10,910 nucleotides of DNA from assembly GCA_029210225.1 (NCBI GenBank), contig JARGOJ010000045.1, positions 1 through 10,910 on the forward strand. Reading direction: 5' to 3'. A program made the translations under genes and the position numbers. This stretch comes from Planctomycetota bacterium. GTDB taxonomy: Bacteria; Planctomycetota; J058; JARGOJ01. Under the pieces are notes generated by a model that saw only the letters and a list, made by a program, of their open reading frames with translations, did not search any database and was not told the origin of the DNA. Positions 1 through 6,485 of this stretch are shown piece by piece; within the stretch, counting starts at the first letter, position 1; each line of letters starts with the position of its first letter.

Positions 1-1201
1 TCAAGGTCCGCGTCTTGACTGTCTCTTTTTCTGCTTTCCCCCATAACCAAATCTTGGCGACCAAGTCCGCCTGCAAATCAAAGAGAACAATCTTCTTATC
101 CCTCAACTTTCGGACCCATCGGGGCTCTTTGAAAAACTTTCCGAGCATCCGCCTTCTCTTCTTCAAATCGAATTGTTGGCCCCCACCTAGCTCATTCCCA
201 AAGATCTTTATTGAGCCATTGAAGATCGTCAAACGTTCTTTCGCTCTCACACTAAGCAAAACCCGAGTGCCAGCTCCCAACTCAACTCTCTCCTCGCCGA
301 ACTTCAAGCTCAACGTCCCGGTCTCCAAATCCCGCCGATCCACCAACAATTCACCTTCCAATAAGCAAATTGCTCCTCCCGAAATTGTCGCACGACTCGA
401 TCCTCCTAAGAAAACTGTCGCACCGTCCATTGAGAGACAAATGCCTGATTGACCAGGCCGAGTTTGCAAAAGCTGCTTTGAGCGAATTTTTGATCCCTGG
501 TACCCCAATACCCGCTCTTTCCCACGAGTGACTTTGGCGACGATCGCTGCGCTTGGCACCTCCGAACCACCATTTTTATTGACTTCCTTTGGTACCTGGG
601 AGGCTTTTGGTGATACCTGGGAGGGTTTTGGAAGGACAGGCTGGGTACTTTTCTTCTCAACCTTCGCGATGACATCCTGGGGTTCTGGAGGCGTGTTTTG
701 TTTTGTCCCAGGTACCTCTTTCTTTGTCGCTTTTTGCGAATCGAGCTTTTTTACAGAGCTTTTTGTCGCGCGAATTTTGGGAGGAGCAGAAGGGAGCGAG
801 GGGGGAATCTTGGGAGTGGAGGTCCCCGGTTGCACTTTTGTGTCGATATTGTTGGGGGTTTTATTGAGAGTCCAGAGCAGGGAAAGTAGGACGATGATGA
901 CAACTGGGGCGAGGATGTAGGGGAGTGCTTGTTTGCGCTTGCTCTGACGACGGGTTGGAGATTGGCGTCGCTTTGGTGCTGATCTGTCTGACTTGATGGC
1001 ATCGGCAATGAGATTTTTGGGGATGCTGTAATTTGGCTTGGGAAGTGCTTTTAGCTGTCCGAGGATGGCTTTGAAGTCTTCGAGTTCGTCCTTGCAGGAG
1101 TCGCACTTTTGAAGGTGATCCTCCAGGGCCAGGGCTTTCTTTGGTGAGAGCTCGTGACGGAGGTAAGATTCTAAGTTTTGTTGATGGTCAGCGCAGGTCA
1201 C
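1..1201 (-). CDS. Membrane anti-sigma factor-like protein: zinc-finger, TM segment, FecR-like domain (partial, C-terminus outside window)
   Basis: The reading frame is open from GTG at 1201 to the left edge, giving 400 residues with no stop. Seen: residues 29-36 read HLQKCDSC, the HxxxCxxC motif of zinc-finger anti-sigma (zf-HC2) domains. A basic stretch at about 83-91 precedes a hydrophobic membrane segment (about 92-112). A Pro/Lys/Ser-rich, probably disordered linker (about 113-218) follows. Residues about 219-345 are rich in Gly and short beta-like stretches (for example LSMDGATVFLGGSS near 256-268), resembling FecR-type periplasmic domains. Known: such proteins bind and hold ECF sigma factors at the membrane through the N-terminal zinc domain. 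Inferred: it controls the sigma factor encoded 55 bp upstream, and its outer domain senses a signal or binds a surface component. GTG is chosen because AAAGGA lies 6 bases before it and the zinc-finger motif follows at the usual distance. The linker DNA holds four copies of the window's 13-bp repeat. The anti-sigma role is well supported; the FecR call is moderate. Confidence 0.82.
   Translation of the reverse strand, partial: MTCADHQQNLESYLRHELSPKKALALEDHLQKCDSCKDELEDFKAILGQLKALPKPNYSIPKNLIADAIKSDRSAPKRRQSPTRRQSKRKQALPYILAPVVIIVLLSLLWTLNKTPNNIDTKVQPGTSTPKIPPSLPSAPPKIRATKSSVKKLDSQKATKKEVPGTKQNTPPEPQDVIAKVEKKSTQPVLPKPSQVSPKASQVPKEVNKNGGSEVPSAAIVAKVTRGKERVLGYQGSKIRSKQLLQTRPGQSGICLSMDGATVFLGGSSRATISGGAICLLEGELLVDRRDLETGTLSLKFGEERVELGAGTRVLLSVRAKERLTIFNGSIKIFGNELGGGQQFDLKKRRRMLGKFFKEPRWVRKLRDKKIVLFDLQADLVAKIWLWGKAEKETVKTRTL
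492..716. repeat. Four copies of the 13-bp GRTACCTGGGA repeat inside the anti-sigma linker coding sequence
   Basis: Copies on the plus strand are GGTACCTGGGAGG at 591-603 and GATACCTGGGAGG at 612-624. These two form a 21-bp tandem, with GCTTTTGGT / GGTTTTGG tails. Inverted copies are GTCCCAGGTACC at 705-716 and GATCCCTGGTACC at 492-504 (here the central base is swapped). On the coding strand they encode short Pro/Gly/Ser pieces such as SQVSP, SQVPK, VPGTK and YQGSK, all within or next to the disordered linker, where insertions would be tolerated. The same word is clustered between genes at 6486-6721. Confidence 0.7.
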
Positions 1202-1207
1202 AATTCG

Positions 1208-1213
1208 TCCTTT
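1208..1213 (-). promoter_or_regulatory. Ribosome binding site of the anti-sigma gene
   Basis: AAAGGA on the minus strand, 6 bases before the GTG at 1201. It decides the start in favour of GTG; there is no ATG in this frame nearby. The same AAAGGA core precedes the ppx and peptidase starts. Confidence 0.65.
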
Positions 1214-1256
1214 ATGGTCTTTGCCATATTTTATGAACGGTCAGGGCGGCTTTAAG

Positions 1257-1895
1257 TCAGGAACTTTCTGGAAAAACTTTTCGGAGATCGATGAGGGCTT
1301 GGTGCATACGTTGTTTTGCGGCGCCAATAGAGCAATCTAAGATCAGGGCGATTTCTTTGTAGGGGAGTTCGTCATAAACCCGGAGTTGAATGATTTCTCG
1401 GGACAAAGAGTTCAGTCGATTGAGGGATTCCTGGATTCGAGCCTTTGTTTCTGAGTCGAGGACTAACTGACTTGGATCTTTGCTAGGACTTTTGAGCTTG
1501 TTGACGAGGGAGAGTCCGTCGCCGTCTTGTTGATCGATTGATCTGATACTTCCCCGTTCACCTTTCTTCCGGCGAATTTCGTCGATACAGAGGTTATGGG
1601 CAATACGTCCGAGCCATGCACGAACGCGTGTGTCATCGCGGCATTTGGGGAGCGCACGATAGGCACGGAGGAAGGACTCTTGAAGAACTTCGAGGGCGAG
1701 GTCATAGTTGGAAAGCGAGGCCATGACCTGTCCCATAAGCGATTGCTGATGCCGTTCCACAAGCTCTGTAAACGCTCGATCCCCTGTCGGACTCTGGTAC
1801 CGCTTTTTCGCAATTTTGAGCATTTGTAACTCAAGAGCGCGGGAATCTTCTCCAGAGGGAGTTTCTCCTCCAGACCTAGTTGGAGAATCGGTCAT
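1257..1895 (-). CDS. ECF-family RNA polymerase sigma factor
   Basis: 212 residues, a normal length for an extracytoplasmic-function sigma factor. Region 2 spans about 41-110: AFTELVERHQ opens it, YDLALEVLQESFLRAYRAL is the core-polymerase and -10 recognition helix region, and RAWLGRIAHNLCIDEIRRKK ends it. After a short variable linker (about 111-150), region 4 spans about 152-206, with LSREIIQLRVYDELPYKEIALIL and the helix-turn-helix IGAAKQRMHQALIDLRK that contacts the -35 element. A polar N-terminal extension of about 35 residues precedes region 2. The ATG overlaps the TGA of the upstream ppx gene (ATGA), and no good ribosome binding site is seen, which fits translational coupling. The zinc-finger membrane protein encoded 55 bp downstream is its likely anti-sigma partner. 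The family assignment is firm. The regulon and the exact ECF group cannot be told from the sequence. Confidence 0.95.
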   Translation of the reverse strand: MTDSPTRSGGETPSGEDSRALELQMLKIAKKRYQSPTGDRAFTELVERHQQSLMGQVMASLSNYDLALEVLQESFLRAYRALPKCRDDTRVRAWLGRIAHNLCIDEIRRKKGERGSIRSIDQQDGDGLSLVNKLKSPSKDPSQLVLDSETKARIQESLNRLNSLSREIIQLRVYDELPYKEIALILDCSIGAAKQRMHQALIDLRKVFPESS

Positions 1896-3391
1896 CGAAA
1901 GGACAGTTCAAAACCAATTTTCTTGAGATAACTGGCTTCGGAATCTAGATCGACTTCGGTCAATGGCTGATCCTTGAGCCACTGTTCGGGAAAACTCAGG
2001 CTAACCTTCGCCGCTTTGACTTTGATTTTGGCGTTCGGCATTTTGGTCTTGCTGCGATTTCGATTGAGCAGGACGGAGAGACGAAGGAGGACACAGAGCC
2101 GACGAGCGAGTTTCCGGCGGGATCCAGTGAGGCTTCCAAAGGTCTCTTCACTGATCTTTCGCCGGTGTCCGCGGATGAGAGCGGCAAGGAGGGCTTGATC
2201 GTCTTTTGAGAAACCCGGCATGTCGGAATGACGAACGAGATACTCACCGTGTTTGTGATAGCCGCTGTAAGAAATGACTTGTCCGATCTCGTGGAGTTCA
2301 GCGGCCCAGGCCAACATCTTCTTTGCCATGGGCTCGTCAAGCTTCCAACTTTGCATGCATTGTTGGGCGAGAGTAAGAACCGTCTTACGCACCCGCTTAG
2401 CCTGCTTTTTGTCGATGTGAAAGCGATCACGGAAGACCCTGATAGTGGCTTCTCGTCGATCTTCGTCGTGAATGCGTCCGAGCAGGTCGTAGAGGAGTCC
2501 TTCACGGAGCGCGCCCTGTGAAGCAACCATTTCCTTGATCCCAAAGCCTTCGAAGAGGGCGCTTAAGATGGCGACTCCTCCAGGGATGATCGCTGCGCGT
2601 TCGGGTTTCAGTCCGGGTAGGTTGAGCTTTTCAACGTGGCCAACTTCAACGAGGTGTTTACGCAGTTGACTGAGGCCGTCCTCGGAGATGCCCGTTTCAC
2701 ACCAGTTGTTGGCTTTCATGATCGATTGAACGGCGAGGATGGTGCCGGAAGATCCAATGGCGGTGTCCCAGCCGATGGATCGATAGAGCCCACAAATGGG
2801 TTCCAACTCCTGCAAAGCACTAAGTTCGGCGATTTTCATGGTGATGGGAGATATGATCCCGTCTGGAAAGTGACGAATGCTCCAAGCGACGCAGCCCATG
2901 TACAAACTGTTTGCTTCTTGGATGTCAAAACGTTCGCCGATAATGCATTCGGTGCTTCCTCCGCCGATATCACAGACAAGGCGGCGGCCTTTGTTCTCTG
3001 AAATTGTATGGGCGACGCCGAGGTAGACGAGGCGAGCTTCTTCAGCCCCAGAGATGACCTCGATCGGGTGGCCGAGAGCGCCAATCGCCTTGTCGAGGAA
3101 GCGTCGCTTGTCTTTGGCTTTGCGCAAGGTATTGGTGCCGACTGCACGCACCGAGAGAGAGTCGAATCCTTCAAGAATCTGTCCAAAGCGCTTCAAGCAG
3201 CTAAGGGCTCTTTTTTCCGCTTCTTCCTCAAGGTAGCCCTCATGGTCTAAGCCTCCCCCAAGCCTCACGCTCTCCTTCACCCGATCGACGATCTTTGTTT
3301 CGCCGTCCATGACGCGAGCAATCACCATGTGAAAGCTATTCGATCCCAGATCGACGGCCGCAATCGTTTCCGGATCGTTTAAGCTAGTCAA
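1892..3391 (-). CDS. ppx: Ppx/GppA exopolyphosphatase / guanosine pentaphosphate phosphohydrolase
   Basis: 499 residues, close to the length of the long E. coli-type Ppx/GppA enzymes. Known: the family releases phosphate from polyphosphate chain ends or converts pppGpp to ppGpp, in the cytosol, using an actin/ASKHA-type fold. Seen: the phosphate-1 loop AVDLGSNSFHMVIA (12-25); VRAVGTNTLRKAKD (81-94); ISGAEEARLVYLGVA (113-127), holding the expected catalytic Glu (117 or 118); the phosphate-2 loop DIGGGSTECI (141-150); and GSSGT (213-217). The C-terminal part (about 310-499) matches the HD-like domain of long Ppx forms, with LHEIGQVISYSGYHKHGEYLV near 366-386. The start is TTG at 3391, with AAAGGA 8 bases upstream and the DLGSNS motif beginning at residue 14; no ATG or GTG fits. 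It is the first gene of an apparent operon with the ECF sigma gene (ATGA overlap) and the anti-sigma gene. Ppx versus GppA activity cannot be separated from sequence alone. Confidence 0.95.
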   Translation of the reverse strand: MTSLNDPETIAAVDLGSNSFHMVIARVMDGETKIVDRVKESVRLGGGLDHEGYLEEEAEKRALSCLKRFGQILEGFDSLSVRAVGTNTLRKAKDKRRFLDKAIGALGHPIEVISGAEEARLVYLGVAHTISENKGRRLVCDIGGGSTECIIGERFDIQEANSLYMGCVAWSIRHFPDGIISPITMKIAELSALQELEPICGLYRSIGWDTAIGSSGTILAVQSIMKANNWCETGISEDGLSQLRKHLVEVGHVEKLNLPGLKPERAAIIPGGVAILSALFEGFGIKEMVASQGALREGLLYDLLGRIHDEDRREATIRVFRDRFHIDKKQAKRVRKTVLTLAQQCMQSWKLDEPMAKKMLAWAAELHEIGQVISYSGYHKHGEYLVRHSDMPGFSKDDQALLAALIRGHRRKISEETFGSLTGSRRKLARRLCVLLRLSVLLNRNRSKTKMPNAKIKVKAAKVSLSFPEQWLKDQPLTEVDLDSEASYLKKIGFELSFR

Positions 3392-3399
3392 TGTCTCTA

Positions 3400-3405
3400 T
3401 CCTTT
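3400..3405 (-). promoter_or_regulatory. Ribosome binding site of ppx
   Basis: AAAGGA on the minus strand, 8 bases before TTG at 3391. It supports the unusual TTG start. The peptidase gene has the same arrangement (AAAAGGA, 8 bases, TTG). Confidence 0.6.
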
Positions 3406-3509
3406 GCGCTTCATTTGAGCCTAAAGCTTACCGACAATGGGAGTTCTTGGGGAGAGCAAAGAATCGATCTGGAGGGCCTTTAACTTTCTTGAGTCATGTT
3501 GCCAGGCTT

Positions 3510-3529
3510 CTCCTGTTTGCAAATAGGAG
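3510..3529. promoter_or_regulatory. 20-bp near-perfect palindrome over the ribosome binding site of the trpF-like gene
   Basis: CTCCTGTTTG is followed directly by CAAATAGGAG. Nine of ten positions pair, and the tenth is G-T, which would be a G-U pair in RNA. The right arm ends in AGGAG, the ribosome binding site for the GTG at 3538. It could be a protein-bound operator or an RNA hairpin that hides the ribosome binding site. It lies in the ppx/trpF-like divergent region (3392-3537), which otherwise shows no convincing -35/-10 pair. Confidence 0.5.
3525..3529 (+). promoter_or_regulatory. Ribosome binding site of the trpF-like gene
   Basis: AGGAG, 8 bases before GTG at 3538. It favours that start over ATG at 3496, which lacks a ribosome binding site and would add 14 residues not usual for the family. 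Confidence 0.65.
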
Positions 3530-3537
3530 TGTTTATC

Positions 3538-4215
3538 GTGGTCAAGCGGCGGGTTCGAGTCAAAGTTTGCTGTATCTCGAATACTGAGGAAGCGAGAATC
3601 GCTGTTTCGCTAGGAGCGGATGCCTTAGGTTTGGTCTCGAAAATGCCCAGTGGACCTGGCGTTATTTCAGAGTCAGATATCCAACGAATTGCGGCCACCG
3701 TACCTCCACCAATCTCACGTTTTCTGCTCACGAGCGAGCTCTCTGTGAATGCTGTCCTTACTCAACAGGAACTCGTTCGGGTGGACACGATCCAGCTGGT
3801 GGACGAATGGTCCATCCCCAATCTAAAACAACTTCGCGTGAGCCTCCCGGGAATCCGACTTGTTCAGGTGATCCATGTGGTCAACGAGTGCACAATCGTT
3901 AATGCCGCACGGCTTTCTCCCTACGTCGACGCGCTGCTTCTCGATTCAGGATCCCCGGAGGCCGCTAACAAGGAGTTAGGGGGGACAGGGCGGGTTCACA
4001 ACTGGTCAATCAGTCGGCAGATTGTGGAGAGGAGCCGGATTCCCGTTTTCCTAGCGGGAGGACTGCGCGCCGAGAACATTGAGGCGGCGTTGACGGAGGT
4101 TCAGCCTTTCGGAGTCGACTTGTGTAGCGGCGTAAGAACGAACAATCACCTGGTTCAGGAGAAATTGCGTGCGTTTATAGACGCGGTCCGCCGTTGGGAA
4201 TGTGGTCAAGATTAG
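3538..4215 (+). CDS. trpF: Phosphoribosylanthranilate isomerase-like protein (TrpF family, divergent, stand-alone)
   Basis: 225 residues from GTG at 3538, a typical TrpF length. Known: TrpF is a (beta/alpha)8-barrel enzyme that isomerises phosphoribosylanthranilate in tryptophan synthesis, using a Cys near the N-terminus and an Asp mid-protein. Seen: RVKVCCIS (7-14) at the place of the usual KICGIT, with Cys11 as the presumed catalytic base; DALLLDS (131-137), with Asp136 as the presumed acid; GGTGRVHNW (148-156); VFLAGGL (170-176), followed by a helix start at EN; and GVDLCSGVRTN (192-202). The last three are the family's phosphate-binding loops. Odd: CG is replaced by CC, and the usual SPRxV loop after strand 2 reads SKMPSGPGVIS. 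No other trp gene is in the window. The C-terminal stop overlaps the stop of the convergent peptidase gene by 4 bp. The fold and family are well supported; a role in tryptophan synthesis is only likely. An ATG start at 3496 is possible but weaker. Confidence 0.88.
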   Translation: MVKRRVRVKVCCISNTEEARIAVSLGADALGLVSKMPSGPGVISESDIQRIAATVPPPISRFLLTSELSVNAVLTQQELVRVDTIQLVDEWSIPNLKQLRVSLPGIRLVQVIHVVNECTIVNAARLSPYVDALLLDSGSPEAANKELGGTGRVHNWSISRQIVERSRIPVFLAGGLRAENIEAALTEVQPFGVDLCSGVRTNNHLVQEKLRAFIDAVRRWECGQD

Positions 4216-6386
4216 GGACGTTTCCAGGAAGAAGGAGTCCATTGTGGGTGCTTCTTGACTTCCTTGAGCGTGTGTTTTGATACTGGAATTCCCCAAGCCT
4301 GGAAGAATGGTCCGAGGTTCTTGCCTGAGGTGTTGGACAATAACTTGAGCCACAGGTCTCGACGGGCCAGGTCAGACTGCGGCCGTGCTTGTGGAGGAAG
4401 ATCACGATACTGAGCAAAGACTTTTTTGAACAAGTCCCAACCGAATTCCTGCTGTAGTTCTACATACATATCTAACGCGAGGAAAGGACGCTTCTTCCAT
4501 TGGGCGAAGGGGGCGCCAGCAGCGCGGTGTTTCTTTCCAGCTGCTTTCATACCTGGAAAGCGAGGATGCTTTTCGGGCGGGACTCCGCTGATACGGTCAA
4601 GCACGTAGAGAGTGAACAGGTTGCAGGTGACCTCGGTAGTACCTTGGAAGGTCCAGTCTCGCTTTTGGTGGTTGTGACCGAGTTCATGCCACAGCCCCCA
4701 GACCTTGAGCGCGGGCTTCCCCAGAATGCTAGGTGTGTCAACCATTCGCTTCACAGCGTCCAAGTGAGTCATAATTGGATAGCCCGAGTGCATATAGCCT
4801 GCGCTGATTTGTCTATCACTGACCATTCGCTCCGGGCGTTTCGGTAGGGTCCTCGTGCCCAGCTCTTGATAACAATCCAAGACTCGATTCCAGAGTGACA
4901 TAAGCTCTTTCGGGTCGTTTAGCTCCCGGATCGCTTTTGAGGGGATGGTCAGTATGATTTTCGAGGTCTCTAGTTCGGCCCAAGGAGCTTCAAAGCGCCT
5001 GATCTTCAACCAATCTTCAGCGTTGGTGACTCCAAGAATGTACCTGGGAGCTCTTGAAACGTTGGTGAAATGAACCTTGAAAGGCAGTGCCTTGTCTCGG
5101 TAGGGGCTTTCGATATAGATCAAACCGCCATGTGCGGTGGCCACGGACATTTTACCTGTCCGAATCGGAAATCTCCTCGATATCTCAGGGTGTCTCTTCC
5201 AGCTCTTCTTCCCCCACAATCGGTCACTGTGAGCGCCGACTCGGAGGACCAACCCTGCCTTCAAGGCGTCTTTTGGGACGGTGATCTCCATCACTTCCCC
5301 GGCGTTTAGATAGAGTCCTGTACTTATCCAGCCTCTCCTATCTCTGCGTATGTCGACGGCTTTTGAGATTCGGCGAGATGTCTTTGGGACGATACCTGGG
5401 AATAATTCAGCGCCAGGAAAAGGGCTTACCGCTTGTGGTGACTTCGTGAGATCTTCTTGATGGGAAAGAGTGAGTGCAAGGCGACCCAAGGGAGAATTTG
5501 AATGAAGCGGATGTCGTTCGCTCGGAGGCCAGGTTGGGGGTCTCGCCTGAATCACTTTCTTGAGTGTCGCTATAAAGCCATTCTTCGCACTCGGAAGGTT
5601 TCGGGTTGCATGGGCGACAAGTCCGGCTATCTGACTACGGGTCTTGAGGTCGAGGCTCTCGGAGGAGATCTTTTTGAGAGAGAGCCCAGCGTGAAGTTGA
5701 TCAAGGGCGGGGGTCGTCTTTGGATGGATTTGATCGAGGTAGCCCGATCCCCATACGAGGCCCATGGCGCTCATTAAGCGGTTCCCAGGGTGGTCGTGGA
5801 TGAGTGATCGCTTCGGATTGAGTTGCTGCCAACCCCAGCCCAAGTGACTGACGATAAGGCCGCCCCCTTGTTTGACAAAGGCGTGGATGACCTTAATCTC
5901 TTTCGCCGTAATACGGTTGTTTGGGGAGAGTATGAGAATGTCTAAAGCCGTCAACTCACCGCTCCATTTTCTTCCACTTAGAAGCTTGATCGCGTGCCCG
6001 CGGCTTTTGCAATACGCGTTGAGTCCGAACTTTGACAAGGCTCCGATTCGTAGTTGTTCCTTTTCTGGGGCGAGCCACCTTAGACCATTCCCAAAGAGGG
6101 TCGCTGTGTCTTTGTGCTTCAGAGAGCCAAAGTAACCGCCGTGACCAAAGGCTAAGAAGCGTCCCTTCCCAAATCGTCCCGCGCCAACCACCGGAAAATG
6201 TTGAGAGTCACTTCTCGCGCCGATCACTGGGAAAGCCAGAGGTCCAAAAATGACGAGGGGACCAGGTATACCCGGCTTGGCGAGCGAGTGAACGTCCTTT
6301 GTCAGTTCTTTTATGTCCTCTGCTCCTCCCCAAACCGGGGATGTCGTTAAGAGCAAGGCTGTGAGAAGGAGCAATTGATGTCTCAA
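4212..6386 (-). CDS. Secreted M60/TCAF-like zinc metallopeptidase with N-terminal glutaminase-like domain
   Basis: 724 residues. Residues 1-21 form a signal peptide (RH, then a Leu-rich core, small residues at about 17-21), so the protein is exported. Residues about 40-220 (PGPLVIFGPLAFPVIG, GRFLAFGHGGYF, ILILSPNN, GGGLIVSHLGWGW) resemble the class-I glutamine-amidotransferase-like domain that precedes M60 domains in animal TCAF (FAM115) proteins; no catalytic Cys triad is evident. Residues about 340-450 (RGWISTGLYLNAGEVMEITV, GLVLRVGAHSDRLW) match the accessory beta domain of M60-like proteins. The catalytic domain follows: HELGH at 567-571 with Glu585 in TTEVTCN as likely third zinc ligand, the gluzincin pattern of enhancin/M60 enzymes, which often cleave mucin-type glycoproteins. 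The start is TTG at 6386, with AAAAGGA 8 bases upstream; it is the only start that gives an intact signal peptide. The gene lies alone, convergent with the trpF-like gene and divergent from the ferredoxin gene across the repeat region. The substrate is unknown. Confidence 0.9.
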   Translation of the reverse strand: MRHQLLLLTALLLTTSPVWGGAEDIKELTKDVHSLAKPGIPGPLVIFGPLAFPVIGARSDSQHFPVVGAGRFGKGRFLAFGHGGYFGSLKHKDTATLFGNGLRWLAPEKEQLRIGALSKFGLNAYCKSRGHAIKLLSGRKWSGELTALDILILSPNNRITAKEIKVIHAFVKQGGGLIVSHLGWGWQQLNPKRSLIHDHPGNRLMSAMGLVWGSGYLDQIHPKTTPALDQLHAGLSLKKISSESLDLKTRSQIAGLVAHATRNLPSAKNGFIATLKKVIQARPPTWPPSERHPLHSNSPLGRLALTLSHQEDLTKSPQAVSPFPGAELFPGIVPKTSRRISKAVDIRRDRRGWISTGLYLNAGEVMEITVPKDALKAGLVLRVGAHSDRLWGKKSWKRHPEISRRFPIRTGKMSVATAHGGLIYIESPYRDKALPFKVHFTNVSRAPRYILGVTNAEDWLKIRRFEAPWAELETSKIILTIPSKAIRELNDPKELMSLWNRVLDCYQELGTRTLPKRPERMVSDRQISAGYMHSGYPIMTHLDAVKRMVDTPSILGKPALKVWGLWHELGHNHQKRDWTFQGTTEVTCNLFTLYVLDRISGVPPEKHPRFPGMKAAGKKHRAAGAPFAQWKKRPFLALDMYVELQQEFGWDLFKKVFAQYRDLPPQARPQSDLARRDLWLKLLSNTSGKNLGPFFQAWGIPVSKHTLKEVKKHPQWTPSSWKRP
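5391..5403 (+). repeat. Single copy of the 13-bp repeat inside the peptidase gene
   Basis: GATACCTGGGAAT matches the intergenic repeat at 11 of 13 positions. On the coding strand it gives FPGIV around residues 329-333, in the segment between the N-terminal domain and the accessory beta domain. A shorter match, TACCTGGGA, lies at 5041-5049. Confidence 0.5.
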
Positions 6387-6394
6387 TGGTTCGA

Positions 6395-6401
6395 TCCTTT
6401 T
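6395..6401 (-). promoter_or_regulatory. Ribosome binding site of the M60-like peptidase gene
   Basis: AAAAGGA on the minus strand, 8 bases before TTG at 6386. It decides the TTG start, since the next in-frame Met comes far downstream of the signal peptide (residue 205). Confidence 0.65.
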
Positions 6402-6485
6402 CTTAAGAGAATGAAGACGCTTCTAGCTGACAAAGAGACAGCATTTGAAGCGAGCGTCAAAGCGTCCGCTTTCCCTGTTCAGATC

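Noticed and set aside
15..920. Plus-strand open frames of 145 and 130 residues at the left end
   Set aside because: They lie opposite the anti-sigma gene, which has a zinc-finger motif, a membrane helix and a ribosome binding site in its own frame.
1198..1227. Nine-residue minus-strand leader frame (MAKTIKDEL) whose TGA overlaps the anti-sigma GTG
   Set aside because: It could be a coupling leader, but it has no ribosome binding site, and its length allows chance.
1596..1829. Plus-strand frame opposite the sigma factor, and similar shadow frames opposite ppx, the peptidase and the kinase
   Set aside because: All lie inside genes with clear domain motifs on the minus strand and show no recognisable domain of their own.
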